Position numbers and translations under genes: made by a program. A model generated the notes under the pieces. The model saw only the letters and a program-made list of their open reading frames with translations, did no database searches and had not been told where the DNA came from. This document shows positions 44,227-51,922 of a stretch of DNA of 64,000 nucleotides, in pieces (the stretch's first letter is position 1; every line of letters starts with the position of its first letter). Source of the DNA: Postechiella sp039985655 (lineage in GTDB: Bacteria > Bacteroidota > Bacteroidia > Flavobacteriales > Flavobacteriaceae); contig JBDWSF010000016.1 in assembly GCA_039985655.1 (NCBI GenBank), positions 186,001 to 250,000 of the forward strand, given 5' to 3'.

Positions 44227-45234
44227 ATGAGCAGCGAAAAAGAAGCTAAATTAAAAGCACTAAAACTTACATTAGATAAACTAGATAAGGCGTACGGAAA
44301 AGGAACTGTAATGAAATTGGGCGACCAAGCCATACAAGATGTAGAAGCTATTTCTTCTGGTTCTTTAGGACTAGATATCGCATTAGGCGTTGGTGGTTAT
44401 CCTCGTGGACGTGTTATAGAAATTTATGGTCCAGAATCTTCTGGTAAAACAACCTTAACATTACACGCTATTGCCGAAACACAAAAAGCAGGAGGTATCG
44501 CAGCATTTATTGATGCAGAGCATGCTTTTGATCGTTTTTACGCTGAAAGTTTAGGTATCGATATCGATAATTTAATTATTTCTCAGCCAGATAATGGAGA
44601 GCAAGCTTTAGAAATTGCTGATAATTTAATTCGTTCTGGAGCTATTGACATAGTCGTAATTGATTCTGTTGCAGCATTAACACCAAAAAGTGAAATTGAA
44701 GGTGAAATGGGAGATTCTAAAATGGGACTTCATGCACGTTTAATGTCTCAAGCATTAAGAAAACTTACAGGTTCTATTAGTAAAACCAACTGTACCGTAA
44801 TATTCATTAACCAATTACGTGAAAAAATTGGTGTTATGTTTGGTAACCCAGAAACGACTACAGGTGGTAACGCTTTAAAATTCTATGCCTCTGTTCGTTT
44901 AGATATTAGAAGATCCACACAAATTAAAGATAGCAATGGTAATGTTTTAGGTAATAAAACCAGAGTTAAAGTGGTTAAAAATAAAGTAGCGCCACCATTT
45001 AAAATGGCAGAGTTCGATATTATGTACGGTGAAGGCGTATCTAAAGTCGGCGAAGTTTTAGATGTTGCTGTAGAACACGAAATTGTTAAGAAAGCCGGTT
45101 CTTGGTTTAGCTACGAAGACACAAAACTTGGCCAAGGTAGAGATGCTGTTAAAGCCATTATAAAAGATAACCCCGAGCTCTTAGAAGAACTCGAAGCAAA
45201 AATAAAGGTCTCCTTAAAAAAAGATCAAGAATAA
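44227..45234 (+). CDS. recA: Recombinase RecA
   Basis: 335 residues. Strand-exchange protein for homologous recombination and SOS co-protease. Walker A GPESSGKTT (68-76), IDAEHAFDRFYAESLGI, VIDSVAALTPKSEIEGEMGD (Walker B and L1 region), INQLREKIGVMFGNPETTTG (L2) and the C-terminal domain are all present. It is monocistronic with its own terminator. Confidence 0.98.
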   Translation: MSSEKEAKLKALKLTLDKLDKAYGKGTVMKLGDQAIQDVEAISSGSLGLDIALGVGGYPRGRVIEIYGPESSGKTTLTLHAIAETQKAGGIAAFIDAEHAFDRFYAESLGIDIDNLIISQPDNGEQALEIADNLIRSGAIDIVVIDSVAALTPKSEIEGEMGDSKMGLHARLMSQALRKLTGSISKTNCTVIFINQLREKIGVMFGNPETTTGGNALKFYASVRLDIRRSTQIKDSNGNVLGNKTRVKVVKNKVAPPFKMAEFDIMYGEGVSKVGEVLDVAVEHEIVKKAGSWFSYEDTKLGQGRDAVKAIIKDNPELLEELEAKIKVSLKKDQE

Positions 45235-45238
45235 ATTA

Positions 45239-45265
45239 AAATCCCGATCTAATCGGGATTTTTTG
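45239..45265 (+). terminator. Rho-independent terminator of recA
   Basis: AAATCCCGAT-CTA-ATCGGGATTT followed by T residues: perfect 10-bp stem. Confidence 0.9.
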
Positions 45266-45290
45266 TTTTTACACCTATCTATAACCCATT

Positions 45291-45557
45291 GTGTATTTTG
45301 AATTATTTGTCAATTCGAGTGAATTTCATTCATTTTATTGAATGAAATTAGTGCTTCGCCAAGCTCAGCAGAACTATCGAGAATAAAAATTTCCGATATC
45401 AAAGCCTATTCTCGATACAATTCCGACGAAAAAAGTCGAAATCACTATCATTGACGCTAACTACCTTATAGTTCGCTAACGTCAACCCATCCTAGTTAAA
45501 ATTTTCAACATAGATCTCAAACTGACAGTTCGTTTAGCCAAATAATTCAAAATACAC
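45291..45557. mobile_element. 267-bp MITE-like element with 19-bp terminal inverted repeats
   Basis: GTGTATTTTGAATTATTTG at 45291-45309 and its exact reverse complement at 45539-45557 bound a non-coding sequence with internal smaller dyads (TTTCATTCATTTTATTGAATGAAA-like stem near 45324, TATCGAGAATA and its inverse near 45375-45415, TGACGCTAAC near 45455-45480). A related 132-bp copy with degenerate ends is at 39601-39732 and a short fragment at 37489-37530. No transposase is in the window. Confidence 0.75.
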
Positions 45558-45688
45558 GACAGATTATTATATTTAAAATGAGATGAAAATAAAACATGGC
45601 ATTAGTTACGGTTTATTTTTTAATGAAAAAGAGAGGAGAAAAGGGCATTTTATTAGACTTACTTTAAATTATAATAAGTATGACACGC

Positions 45689-45714
45689 AACCTTTCCTAT
45701 AAATATGCATCTTA
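45689..45714 (+). promoter_or_regulatory. Candidate ECF-type promoter before the lipoprotein/sigma operon
   Basis: CGCAACC (45687-45693) and CATCTTA (45708-45714) are spaced 15 bases, the geometry of an ECF promoter (-35 with AAC core and -10). It would allow autoregulation by the sigma factor encoded downstream. Pattern only. Confidence 0.3.
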
Positions 45715-45755
45715 AAAGGACAAAGCTTTAATTCCCCTATAAAAAGTTGTTTATA

Positions 45756-46166
45756 ATGAAAAGGTTATTTATTTTTAGTTTTATACTCGTTATGTTAAGT
45801 GCATGCAGCACTAATGATGACTATGTTGATTTTAATTTTGAGATTTTACCCGTTGAAAATGTTGATATTCCAACAGAATTTGAATTGGGTGAAGTATATC
45901 CTATAACGGTGACATACTTAAAGCCTACAAGCTGTCATACATTTAACGAGTTGTATTATTTAAAAAACACCAATGAGCGTACTGTAGCTATTATAGATTA
46001 TGTTTTTGAAAGAGATGACTGCGAAACATTAGAAAATGAACTCGTAGAATCTACTTTTAATTTTATTGTTAATAGTAATGGTTCTTATATCTTTAAGTTT
46101 TGGCAAGGTGAAGACAACCAAGGCGAAGACCAATATTTAACCATTGAAGTACCCGTTATAAACTAA
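45756..46166 (+). CDS. Small lipoprotein upstream of an ECF sigma factor
   Basis: 136 residues with signal MKRLFIFSFILVMLSAC (lipid Cys17). The mature part is beta-rich, with CHTFNELYYL, VFERDDCETLENELVESTF and SYIFKFWQGEDNQGEDQYLT. The two remaining Cys could form a disulfide. The ATG at 45756 was preferred to the TTG at 45747. Not recognised beyond its lipoprotein nature. It is 21 bases before the sigma factor gene and probably a member or target of that regulon. Confidence 0.75.
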   Translation: MKRLFIFSFILVMLSACSTNDDYVDFNFEILPVENVDIPTEFELGEVYPITVTYLKPTSCHTFNELYYLKNTNERTVAIIDYVFERDDCETLENELVESTFNFIVNSNGSYIFKFWQGEDNQGEDQYLTIEVPVIN

Positions 46167-46187
46167 ATAATAAGTATTAATTAATCT

Positions 46188-46739
46188 TTGTATAATTTGA
46201 GTTTAAATCAACTCATAGAAAATTGTAAAATTAATGATACAAAAGCACAGGGAGAATTGTATAAACTCTTTTCGAGTAAACTCTTTTCGACATGCTTGAA
46301 GTATTCGAGAAGTTATGCAGAAGCAGAAGATAATCTGCAAGATGCTTTTTTAATCATATTTAGTAAAATAGAACAATACAAAAACAAAGGGTCTTTTGAA
46401 GGTTGGCTAAAACGAATTGCAGTGAATACCGTTTTACAGCGTTACAGAAACGAAAAAGTTTTTGATATTATAAATGAAAATACTGTTGAAGACGCAGAAA
46501 TAGATATTGAAGACGACGACATTTCTATTAACTACCTTCTAAGTATTATACAAGAATTACCAGATAGATATCGCCTTGTTTTTAACATGTATGTACTAGA
46601 TGGTTATTCGCATAAAGAAATAGCAGAGATGCTAAACATAAACATAGGAACTTCAAAATCTAACTTAGCACGTGCTAGACAGATTTTAAAGCAAACCATA
46701 GAGACGTATAAAACAAAACAAAGTGCACAATCTTTATAA
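46188..46739 (+). CDS. ECF-type RNA polymerase sigma factor
   Basis: 183 residues with sigma region 2 (LYKLFSSKLFSTCLKYSRSY, AEDNLQDAFLIIFSKI, GSFEGWLKRIAVNTVLQRYR) and region 4 (LPDRYRLVFNMYVLDGYSHK, EIAEMLNINIGTSKSNLARA). There is no ATG at the start of the domain; TTG at 46188 (or 46197) is the likely initiation codon. The stop codon shares its last A with the ATG of the next gene, suggesting translational coupling with the probable anti-sigma protein. Confidence 0.92.
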   Translation: MYNLSLNQLIENCKINDTKAQGELYKLFSSKLFSTCLKYSRSYAEAEDNLQDAFLIIFSKIEQYKNKGSFEGWLKRIAVNTVLQRYRNEKVFDIINENTVEDAEIDIEDDDISINYLLSIIQELPDRYRLVFNMYVLDGYSHKEIAEMLNINIGTSKSNLARARQILKQTIETYKTKQSAQSL

Positions 46740-48325
46740 TGAGTGATAAAAAACACATAGACCGATTGTTTCAAGAAAAGTTTAAAGACTTTGAGAAGAC
46801 TCCCGATGATGCCGTGTGGTCTAACATTGAAGCAAAATTAAACAAGAATAAAAAACGACGTGTTATTCCAATTTGGTGGCGTTACGCTGGCGTAGCAGCC
46901 TTATTATTACTTTTATTAACTGTTGGCAATACTTTTTTTAATCCATCAAATTCAGACTCTAACGCTGTTGAACCTATAAATAATGTGGTGGATACTGAAA
47001 CCAAAAAAACACGATCTATTCCAGAAAATGAGAACAATAATAGCATTAAAGGGTCTTCGATTAATAATGACACTCCTGTTCTTTCTGATAATACTTTAAA
47101 TGAACAGGAAGCGCATGAATCTGTTTTAGAAAAAAGATCTCCTAAAAACAAAGAGGAATCTAATTTCAAAAACAACTTAAAAGAAACATCAGTAATAGCA
47201 AATACGCCGACTAAAAACAGTTCGGAAATACAAAAAAATAACAATATAATAACGAATGAATCTCAAGTTTCAAACCACGCAAACCCATCATTAAAGGAAA
47301 GCGTTATTGCTAATAATAACTTGAATAAAACACAGACTAACCATTCTCAATCAACACCAGTTGCTATAAACAACCCAGCTGAAATCATCAAAATTGACGA
47401 GACTATTAAAAACTCAAATAATCCAGTTGCAAGTAATAAAACAGAAGACCTTAAAGTAAATGTAACTGAAGATGAGCCTTTAATTAAAGAGGGTTTAAAT
47501 AAAGAAACAGAAACGATAGAAGAAGCAATAGCAAAAAATATAGATGATATAGAGGAGGAAAAACAATTAAACAGGTGGAACATTACACCAAACGCTGCTC
47601 CCGTTTATTTTAATACTCTAGGAGAAGGCTCATCAATCGCAAGTCAATTTAACAACAACAACAAAACGGGCGAAGTTAATATGAGTTATGGTATTAATGC
47701 GAGTTACGCTATTAATAAAAAATTAATTGTTCGGTCTGGTATCAACAGAGTAAATCTAGGTTACAACACAAATAACGTTGCGGTATTCGAGAGCGCAAAC
47801 GCCACGGCTTTTAGCTCGTTAGCCTCTATAAAAGGAGACAGTAGTAACGATGCCCCTATTAGTAGCGATGTTACAAACAGCAATATAGAGACCGATGTTT
47901 CTTTAATTAGTGGGGAAAGCATAAAAGCAAACCAAATAACTCCAGAGGCGTTTTCTACAGCATCGAGTGCTAACATTAATCAATCTTTAGGTTTTATAGA
48001 AGTCCCTATTGAATTTCAATATATAGTTTCCGATAAAAAACTGGGTTTAAACGTTATTGGCGGTTTTAGCTCTTTCTTTTTAAATAATAACGAATTGTTT
48101 TCTGAAACAAACGACTCTCGAACTTTAATAGGCGAAGCTGTTAACGTTAACAGCGTGAGTTACAGTGCCAATTTCGGATTAGGACTGAACTACAAAGTGA
48201 CTAAAAAAATTAATTTGAATTTTGAACCTATGTTCAAGTATCAAATCAACACATTTAATAATACATCTGGTGATTTCAAACCTTATTTTATAGGTGTTTA
48301 TACCGGAATTGGATTTAAATTTTAG
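46739..48325 (+). CDS. Membrane-anchored outer-membrane-barrel protein, probable anti-sigma partner
   Basis: 528 residues. The N-terminus, MSDKKHIDRLFQEKFKDF then DDAVWSNIEAKLNKNKKRR, is cytoplasmic and similar to anti-sigma N-termini, followed by one transmembrane helix (YAGVAALLLLLLTVGNTFF, about residues 50-68). Residues 70-280 are a low-complexity Asn/Ser/Thr/Lys linker, and the C-terminal 240 residues (MSYGINASYAINKKLIVRSG, SLGFIEVPIEFQYIV, ANFGLGLNYKVTKKINLNFE) look like an outer-membrane beta-barrel, ending GIGFKF. Such a chain could span from the cytoplasm to the outer membrane and pass a signal to the sigma factor (inference). Confidence 0.75.
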   Translation: MSDKKHIDRLFQEKFKDFEKTPDDAVWSNIEAKLNKNKKRRVIPIWWRYAGVAALLLLLLTVGNTFFNPSNSDSNAVEPINNVVDTETKKTRSIPENENNNSIKGSSINNDTPVLSDNTLNEQEAHESVLEKRSPKNKEESNFKNNLKETSVIANTPTKNSSEIQKNNNIITNESQVSNHANPSLKESVIANNNLNKTQTNHSQSTPVAINNPAEIIKIDETIKNSNNPVASNKTEDLKVNVTEDEPLIKEGLNKETETIEEAIAKNIDDIEEEKQLNRWNITPNAAPVYFNTLGEGSSIASQFNNNNKTGEVNMSYGINASYAINKKLIVRSGINRVNLGYNTNNVAVFESANATAFSSLASIKGDSSNDAPISSDVTNSNIETDVSLISGESIKANQITPEAFSTASSANINQSLGFIEVPIEFQYIVSDKKLGLNVIGGFSSFFLNNNELFSETNDSRTLIGEAVNVNSVSYSANFGLGLNYKVTKKINLNFEPMFKYQINTFNNTSGDFKPYFIGVYTGIGFKF

Positions 48326-48342
48326 GTTTTTGGTTAGATCTA

Positions 48343-48377
48343 GATATTGCTTTTCATTAAGCTCGAAAAGCAATATC
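48343..48377. repeat. 12-bp stem hairpin after the barrel gene
   Basis: GATATTGCTTTT (48343-48354) and AAAAGCAATATC (48366-48377), perfect, loop CATTAAGCTCG. It lies between the stop of the barrel protein and the terminator next to plsC. Confidence 0.6.
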
Positions 48378-48380
48378 AAA

Positions 48381-48415
48381 AAAACTGCTCTCCCCCCAGA
48401 GCAGTTTTATTTTTT
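48381..48415. terminator. Bidirectional terminator overlapping the plsC stop
   Basis: AAAACTGCTCT-CCCCCC-AGAGCAGTTTT, a perfect 11-bp stem. On the plus strand it is followed by ATTTTTT; on the minus strand by TTTT and more T. The 3' end of plsC (48407) lies inside the right arm. Confidence 0.8.
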
Positions 48416-49147
48416 ATAGTCTTGGAGTTGATTCAAAATAATAGTTCTAGACTGCGCATTTAATCTTTTTGTATCATCAGCAGACAAACCTTTTGTTGGT
48501 ATAAACTTATGCATTTTTGCTCGCATGCGCCCAGGGTATCCGCTAAAAAAAGTATAAGGAAAACGTTTCTTATTATCTGGAAAAGTTAATGGCACAATGG
48601 GTATTTGGTGGTTTATAGCCAATCTAAAAGCACCGTCTTTAAACACATCCAAATCAACAGTAGCATCATCTGGAATGCCTCCCTCAGGAAAAATACAAAT
48701 ACTCAACCCCGATTTTAATCGCTTTTGCGCTCTTAAAAATACGGCTTGCCTACTTTTAGGAGAACTTCTGTCCACTAAAATGCAGGTGCGCTTATAGAAG
48801 AATCCAAAAAGTGGAATTTTAGCTAACTCGGCTTTCCCAACAAATACAAACGGGTTTTTAACAGCAACGAGCATTAGCATAATATCTGTCATAGACGTAT
48901 GATTTGCTATAAACATATAACTTTTTCTTTTTTCTGGAATCTCATCTCTTTCAAAACGATACCGAAATCCCATGCCTATTAAAATGATTTTAGACCAAAA
49001 TCGAGCCATCTTAAAAAAGTACGGATACCAAGATTCTTTTAAGATTGAAACAAACAAAAGCGGGAACATAATAATTATAGGAACCCCCATAACAATATAA
49101 AACCATATGCGATAGAATAACCAAAAAACGTATTTAAACACAATCAT
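48407..49147 (-). CDS. plsC: 1-acyl-sn-glycerol-3-phosphate acyltransferase
   Basis: 246 residues; transfers an acyl chain to lysophosphatidate in phospholipid synthesis. Two hydrophobic helices at the start; MFIANHTSMTDIML carries the catalytic H-x4-D (His83, Asp88); GKAELAKIPLFGFFYKRTC and CIFPEGGIPDDA are the other family motifs. It faces the GlsB-type gene divergently. Confidence 0.93.
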   Translation of the reverse strand: MIVFKYVFWLFYRIWFYIVMGVPIIIMFPLLFVSILKESWYPYFFKMARFWSKIILIGMGFRYRFERDEIPEKRKSYMFIANHTSMTDIMLMLVAVKNPFVFVGKAELAKIPLFGFFYKRTCILVDRSSPKSRQAVFLRAQKRLKSGLSICIFPEGGIPDDATVDLDVFKDGAFRLAINHQIPIVPLTFPDNKKRFPYTFFSGYPGRMRAKMHKFIPTKGLSADDTKRLNAQSRTIILNQLQDYKK

Positions 49148-49213
49148 AGTTGTAAAAATACTATTATAAATTGATTATCTTTAAAACATAATAACTTTAA
49201 AATCATTTTAATT

Positions 49214-49456
49214 ATGGGATTACTTTATTCACTTTTAATTGGTGCAATTGCTGGTTGGTTAGCTGGAAAGTTAATGAAAGGCGGCGGTTTTGGATTGCTT
49301 TTAAATATTGTAATTGGTATTGTTGGTGGCATTGTTGGTAATTGGCTTTTCGGAATCCTTGGTATTTCTCTTTTTGACGGATTGATTGGCGACATTTTAA
49401 CAGGAGCCATTGGTGCATGCGCCATACTCTTTGTTGCTGGCTTATTAAAAAAATAA
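49214..49456 (+). CDS. GlsB/YeaQ/YmgE-family membrane protein
   Basis: 80 residues, almost wholly hydrophobic and glycine-rich: LLIGAIAGWLAGKLMKGGGF, IVGGIVGNWLFGILGI, GDILTGAIGACAILFVAGL. This is the transglycosylase-associated/GlsB stress-response family, with three transmembrane segments. A TATCTTTA box at 49176-49183 upstream may be its promoter. Monocistronic with its own terminator. Confidence 0.92.
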   Translation: MGLLYSLLIGAIAGWLAGKLMKGGGFGLLLNIVIGIVGGIVGNWLFGILGISLFDGLIGDILTGAIGACAILFVAGLLKK

Positions 49457-49478
49457 GAACAGCTAACTTAATTATACT

Positions 49479-49503
49479 AAAAGTGGCCTTTGCCACTTTT
49501 TTT
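49479..49503 (+). terminator. Rho-independent terminator of the GlsB-type gene
   Basis: AAAAGTGGC-CTTT-GCCACTTTT followed by T residues. Confidence 0.88.
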
Positions 49504-49552
49504 ATTGTCTAACAAATATGTATTTTCGCAATCTCATATAATTAAAAACCAA

Positions 49553-49570
49553 TACCTGCTTTCGCAGGTA
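49553..49570 (+). repeat. CCTGC hairpin 5 bases before trpS
   Basis: TACCTGC-TTTC-GCAGGTA, perfect 7-bp stem. Same family as the hairpins before hemE (21023-21042) and the nucleotidyltransferase gene (59459-59472). Confidence 0.7.
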
Positions 49571-49575
49571 ATATT

Positions 49576-50544
49576 ATGGCAAGAATACTTACAGGCATAC
49601 AAAGCACAGGAACACCACATTTAGGAAATATTTTAGGCGCTATACTTCCTGCTATTAAAATGGCAGAAAAACCTGAAAACGAGTCTTATTTATTTATCGC
49701 AAACCTGCATACATTAACTCAAATTAAAGATGCAAAAGTTTTACGAGAAAACACCTATTCTACGGCTGCTACATGGCTAGCCTTTGGTTTAGATATTGAA
49801 AAGACGGTATTCTATAGACAAAGTGATATACCTCAAGTTACCGAATTATCTTGGTATTTAAGTTGTTTCTTCCCTTATCAACGTTTAACCTTAGCGCATA
49901 GTTTTAAAGATAAAGCGGATAGATTAGAAGATGTAAATTCTGGGTTATTTAGTTACCCTATGCTTATGGCAGCCGATATTTTATTATACGATGCCGAAAT
50001 TATCCCTGTTGGTAAAGATCAGCTTCAACATATAGAAATGACGCGAGACGTGGCTTCTCGTTTTCATGCTAAAGTTGGTGACACCTTTGTATTACCTGAA
50101 GGAAAAATACAAGAAAACACCATGCTTATTCCTGGTACGGATGGGCAAAAAATGAGTAAAAGCAGAAACAATACCATCAATATATTTTTAGCTGATAAAA
50201 AACTGCGTAAGCAAATTATGGGGATTCAAACGGATAGCACGCCACTTGAAGACCCTAAAGATTGGAACACTTGTAACTGTTTTGCTATTTACAGCCTGTT
50301 AGCAAATGCTGAACAAATTGAAACCATGAAGACCAATTACGAAAATGGTAATTATGGTTACGGACATGCCAAACAAGCTTTGTTTGAATTGATTATTGAA
50401 ACGTTTGCAACAGAACGTGAGCGTTATAATTATTATATGAATAACCTTAACGAAATAGACAAAGCGCTTAACCTTGGAGCTGATAAAGCGAAATTAGTTG
50501 CTAATGATGTTTTGAAACGGGTTAGAAAGAAAGTTGGGTATTAA
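49576..50544 (+). CDS. trpS: Tryptophanyl-tRNA synthetase
   Basis: 322 residues, class Ic synthetase that charges tRNA-Trp. The HIGH-type motif is TPHLGN (13-18) in GIQSTGTPHLGNILG, and the KMSKS loop is PGTDGQKMSKSRNNT. LFIANLHTLTQI and PVGKDQLQHIEMTRDVA are also typical. Normal length. A dispersed hairpin occupies its ribosome-binding region. Confidence 0.97.
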   Translation: MARILTGIQSTGTPHLGNILGAILPAIKMAEKPENESYLFIANLHTLTQIKDAKVLRENTYSTAATWLAFGLDIEKTVFYRQSDIPQVTELSWYLSCFFPYQRLTLAHSFKDKADRLEDVNSGLFSYPMLMAADILLYDAEIIPVGKDQLQHIEMTRDVASRFHAKVGDTFVLPEGKIQENTMLIPGTDGQKMSKSRNNTINIFLADKKLRKQIMGIQTDSTPLEDPKDWNTCNCFAIYSLLANAEQIETMKTNYENGNYGYGHAKQALFELIIETFATERERYNYYMNNLNEIDKALNLGADKAKLVANDVLKRVRKKVGY

Positions 50545-50583
50545 CTAATATCCGCGAAAGCAAAAATCATAAACTTTAAATTC

Positions 50584-50616
50584 AGACCTGTCAGGCTTTA
50601 AAAACCTGACAGGTCT
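50584..50616. repeat. ACCTGTCAGG-type hairpin, copy 3
   Basis: AGACCTGTCAGG (50584-50595) and CCTGACAGGTCT (50605-50616), perfect 12-bp stem, loop CTTTAAAAA. It lies between the convergent ends of trpS and dprA and could act as a shared terminator. Confidence 0.75.
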
Positions 50617-50625
50617 CTGCATTTA

Positions 50626-51729
50626 TTAAATCACCTCAAACAACTTTCCTGGCAAGGGCCTTATCACCCCTTTTAATTCCATATTCAATAAAATACCTGC
50701 GACTTTAAAAATGGGCATATTGCAATTGATAGCAATCAGATCTAAAATCTGTTTCTCATTCGTTTTTAAATAATTATAAATTACTTTTTCGTTATCATCT
50801 AACTCCACAAATAATTGTTTTTGTATTACTGGCTTGTTAGCTTCTTCAAGCTCCCAATTTAAAATATACGGCACATCTAATGGGTTGGTAAGCATATGTG
50901 CTTTTTGATGTTTTATTAAATTATTACAACCCACACTTTGCAAATCGGTAGTTCGCCCAGGAACAGCAAAGACATCTCTATTATAAGAATTCGCGATATC
51001 GGCCGTTACTAAACTCCCTCCTTTTTCAGCCGATTCTATAACAATCGTTGCTTCACTAACCCCTGCAATAATTCTGTTTCGTCTTAAAAAGTGTTTTCTA
51101 TCAAACTCGGCTGTACTCCAAAATTCAGAAAAGAATCCGCCATTTTTATTCACCTCACTCACATATTTTTTATGGACTTCAGGATAAATCCTATTAAATC
51201 CATGAGCCAAACACGCCACCGTTTGTAACTTATGTTCTAATGCCGCTTTGTGTGCTGTAATATCGGCTCCGTAAGCAAAACCAGAAATTATTACAGGATT
51301 AAAAGGCGCTAAAGTTTCGACCAATGATTTACAAAATGCAATACCTTGCGTCGTTATTTTTCTAGCACCAACAATACTTATAATATGACGTTGCTTTAAA
51401 TTAATATGACCTGTTTCGAACAAAACAATAGGCCCATCAATGCAATGTTTTAACTTCTCAGGATAATTAGCATCTTCAAAATAAGACACCTTAATCTCAT
51501 TTTTATTGATAAAATCGAGTTCTTTCTCGGCTTGTTTTAACTGATAACCCCTATTCAATTCACTCAAAACAACAGAGCCAATACCATCAATTTTAAGAAG
51601 ATTTCCTCGTTTTTCATTCAACACCGCTTCAGGACTTCCGCAATTTACAATAAGCCTTTTAGCTATTACATCACCAATTTTCGGAGTGTTTTGTAAAGCA
51701 AGTGCGTAAAGTAACTCTTTTTCTGTCAT
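50626..51729 (-). CDS. dprA: DNA processing protein DprA
   Basis: 367 residues. Loads RecA on incoming single-stranded DNA in natural transformation. N-terminal HhH/SAM-like region (LIVNCGSPEAVLNEKRGNLL), then the Rossmann core: SIVGARKITTQGIAFCKSL, SGFAYGADITAHKAALE, LAHGFNRIYP, FLRRNRIIAGVSEATIVIES, GGSLVTADIANSYNRDVFAV and PGR. A winged-helix C-terminus follows. Divergent from the HU/SPOR gene. Confidence 0.96.
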   Translation of the reverse strand: MTEKELLYALALQNTPKIGDVIAKRLIVNCGSPEAVLNEKRGNLLKIDGIGSVVLSELNRGYQLKQAEKELDFINKNEIKVSYFEDANYPEKLKHCIDGPIVLFETGHINLKQRHIISIVGARKITTQGIAFCKSLVETLAPFNPVIISGFAYGADITAHKAALEHKLQTVACLAHGFNRIYPEVHKKYVSEVNKNGGFFSEFWSTAEFDRKHFLRRNRIIAGVSEATIVIESAEKGGSLVTADIANSYNRDVFAVPGRTTDLQSVGCNNLIKHQKAHMLTNPLDVPYILNWELEEANKPVIQKQLFVELDDNEKVIYNYLKTNEKQILDLIAINCNMPIFKVAGILLNMELKGVIRPLPGKLFEVI

Positions 51730-51796
51730 GCTATCTTTTTGGTTTTGAACCTACAAGAAAAGAATTTTTACTGAATAATTGAAAATTAAAAATTCT

Positions 51797-51828
51797 AGGA
51801 CATTCGACAAAAAATAATAGAATGTCCT
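51797..51828. other. 9-bp stem dyad between dprA and the HU/SPOR gene
   Basis: AGGACATTC (51797-51805) and GAATGTCCT (51820-51828), perfect, 14-base spacer, in the divergent promoter region. Operator or hairpin; no T run on the minus side. Confidence 0.35.
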
Positions 51829-51909
51829 TTTAGCCTTAGTCGTGCTCTGATAAATTTCACATTGTTAATAAATACTTCGTCCTAAATTTTATATGAAAGC
51901 ATAATTTTT

Positions 51910-51917
51910 TAACTTTG
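51910..51917 (+). promoter_or_regulatory. -7 box five bases from the HU/SPOR start codon
   Basis: TAACTTTG matches TAnnTTTG exactly and ends 5 bases before the ATG at 51923. Transcription starting at the usual distance would begin at or beside the ATG, giving a leaderless mRNA. Confidence 0.5.
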
Positions 51918-51922
51918 TTTTT

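Noticed and set aside
46882..47244. 120-codon open frame on the minus strand
   Set aside because: Antisense to the sigma-associated barrel protein; leucine/phenylalanine pattern is the shadow of its Asn/Lys-rich linker.
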